From: UBA685 sp049889495
GTDB lineage: Bacteria > Pseudomonadota > Alphaproteobacteria > Puniceispirillales > Puniceispirillaceae
Assembly (NCBI GenBank): GCA_049889495.1
Contig: JBMHDH010000053.1
Span: 1 to 7,003, forward strand
Direction: 5' to 3'
DNA: 7,003 bases
A program made the position numbers and the translations under genes. Positions 5,741 through 7,003 of the stretch are shown in pieces. The notes below the pieces were generated by a model, which searched no databases, was not told where the DNA came from, and saw only the letters and a list, made by a program, of their open reading frames with translations. Positions within the stretch are counted from its first letter, which is position 1. Each line of letters starts with the position of its first letter.

Positions 5741-7003
5741 CTAGGCCATGCCGACTTGCTGGCGAATGGGGCCTGCATCATCTGGCCGCTGATAGATATA
5801 ACCCATCAATGTGTCTTGTATATCCTGATGCGCTGGATCATCAAACAGATTGTGACACTCATCAGGGTCAGAAACCAGATCATACATCTCCCCTGCTTGT
5901 GATTGCAAATCAATGGTCAATTTGTGCGTCTTGGTGCGCACAGTGCGCAGACTTAAACCAACCCCTGCTCTGGTAGGCAGCAACTCCCATTCATTCATGG
6001 CATAATCACGCGTTGCATTGTCACCTTCAACCAGTGGGCGCAATGTTTCGCCATGCTGGGTTTGCAATGCTTTGGCACCGCCATAATCAAAAAAGGTCGG
6101 GCCAAGATCGAGGGTTGAGACTGGCTCATCAACTTTTTTGCCTTTTGGCACATTTGGGCCACGCACAATCATCGGCACGCGCAACAAGCCATCATAATGC
6201 ATAGGGCCTTTTAAGATCAGCCCATGATCACCAAGCCAATCCCCATGATCAGAGATATAGATTACAATCGTGTTATCCGCGATCCCCATGTCATCCAGAG
6301 CCGTCAGGATACGCCCAACATTATGGTCAATAAGCGCAATCTGGCCATAAGTGTTGGCAATAATTTCACGCAGCTGATCATCTGATTGCTCAGCAATACG
6401 ACTGTAGGATTTGCGAATTTCTGCGCCTTTTTTATCGCCTGTTGGCTCTGCGGTTAGCACCGCCTCATGCCACCAAGGCCTACCTTCAAATGAAAGCTTT
6501 CGGTGTTTGGGAAGATCAACATCCTTTGGGTCATGTAGCCTTGACCAAGGTTCTGGCGCATCAAAGGGATGATGGGGATCAGGAAAACTAATCCACGTGC
6601 AAAAAGGGTCTTCCCCACGACCATGTTTTAGCCATTCAATTGCACGATCCGCTGTCCAGCTCGTATTATGCCAAGCGACAGGCAGCTGTGAGTGCCATGT
6701 TTGCGCCGCGCCTTTGGTATCGCCAGCATTCTTTTGATAAAGCGCGTTTTTTTCATCACCCCGCCCATCGGCATAAAACCAGCGTTCATAATGCTGACCA
6801 TGAGGCGGCTTTTCTGGCAAGAACCAATTATGCCCCACCAGCATCATTTCCACATGATTAAACCCCATATAAGGCCCATACCAGCTATCTGGATAATTGG
6901 CTGATGATTTCAAACATTCAGGCGTGCCAGTTGGCGCAAATGTGTGATAGGTGGAAAAATGCGCCTTGCCGAAAAAAGATGTCTCATAGCCAGCGGCGGC
7001 CAT
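5741..7003 (-). CDS. Type I (formylglycine-dependent) sulfatase, 5' end beyond window
   Basis: Open from the right edge to TAG at 5741, 420 residues visible. The protein belongs to the alkaline phosphatase/sulfatase superfamily, which hydrolyses sulfate esters. Visible core elements, numbered from the edge: AAAGYETSFFGKAHF (2-16) with the conserved Lys13 and His15 of the GK-H motif; the SFPDPHHPFDAP block (139-150) with His144/His145; the metal-binding stretch ISDHGDWLGDHGL (250-262, Asp252-His253); and KGPMHYDG with Lys265; then VPMIVRGP and the C-terminal MYDLVSDPDECHNLFDDP typical of the family. The first roughly 70-110 residues, including the Cys/Ser-x-Pro-x-Arg formylglycine site and any signal peptide, are outside the window. 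The ATG at 7003 is therefore very probably internal, because GYETSFFGK is always internal in this family. The substrate (sulfated sugar, aryl sulfate, choline sulfate or phosphonate-like ester) cannot be assigned. No clear terminator follows it. Confidence 0.92.
   Translation of the reverse strand: MAAAGYETSFFGKAHFSTYHTFAPTGTPECLKSSANYPDSWYGPYMGFNHVEMMLVGHNWFLPEKPPHGQHYERWFYADGRGDEKNALYQKNAGDTKGAAQTWHSQLPVAWHNTSWTADRAIEWLKHGRGEDPFCTWISFPDPHHPFDAPEPWSRLHDPKDVDLPKHRKLSFEGRPWWHEAVLTAEPTGDKKGAEIRKSYSRIAEQSDDQLREIIANTYGQIALIDHNVGRILTALDDMGIADNTIVIYISDHGDWLGDHGLILKGPMHYDGLLRVPMIVRGPNVPKGKKVDEPVSTLDLGPTFFDYGGAKALQTQHGETLRPLVEGDNATRDYAMNEWELLPTRAGVGLSLRTVRTKTHKLTIDLQSQAGEMYDLVSDPDECHNLFDDPAHQDIQDTLMGYIYQRPDDAGPIRQQVGMA

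Noticed and set aside
6983..7003. ATG at the right edge as the true sulfatase start
   Set aside because: The residues that follow (AAAGYETSFFGK) align with an internal sulfatase segment downstream of the formylglycine site, so the gene must begin outside the window.
1..7003. CRISPR arrays, insertion sequences, tRNA/rRNA genes, phage or defence genes
   Set aside because: I saw no regularly spaced repeats, transposase motifs, terminal inverted repeats, cloverleaf-like segments or defence-type proteins on either strand.

Overview
The window looks like chromosomal DNA from a marine-type alphaproteobacterium. The evidence is moderate GC with AT-rich gaps, tight same-strand operons, a polyol locus closely resembling that of Rhodobacter, an FCD-type GntR relic, a sulfatase, and a PRK08162-type acyl-CoA synthetase. 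Protein style suggests Rhodobacterales or a SAR116-like lineage, but I cannot settle which. Every gene I can support lies on the minus strand, so the locus reads from right (7003) to left (1).

Right to left: (a) 7003-5741 is a type I sulfatase whose N-terminus, with the formylglycine motif, lies beyond the window. (b) 5718-5317 is a headless remnant of a GntR/FCD transcriptional regulator. It keeps the ligand-domain end and has lost the DNA-binding domain. (c) 5286 (or 5316) to 2339 is a compact three-gene operon: an ECHDC3-like enoyl-CoA hydratase/isomerase-family protein, an AMP-forming acyl-CoA synthetase starting 2 nt after it, and an OsmC-family thiol protein 24 nt further on. (d) After a 132-bp gap holding a terminator-like dyad and a probable promoter comes smoS, a short-chain polyol (sorbitol/galactitol) dehydrogenase. 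(e) A 385-bp AT-rich gap with a probable promoter, phased A-tracts and two dyads leads into (f) smoE, the periplasmic binding protein of a sorbitol/mannitol-type ABC transporter, which runs off the left edge.

Together, smoS and smoE form the binding and first-oxidation steps of hexitol use: SmoE captures the polyol in the periplasm, the permeases and ATPase (expected to the left, not visible) import it, and SmoS oxidises it with NAD to a ketose. The ech-acs-osmC operon appears to be a separate unit that activates a carboxylic acid to its CoA thioester and modifies it; its substrate cannot be read from the sequence. The sulfatase may release sulfate from an external sulfated compound.

I found no mobile element, CRISPR array, tRNA or rRNA, and no convincing new system. 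The points most worth a second look are the decapitated regulator, the loss of both classical catalytic glutamates in the hydratase-family protein, and the architecture of the smoE upstream region.
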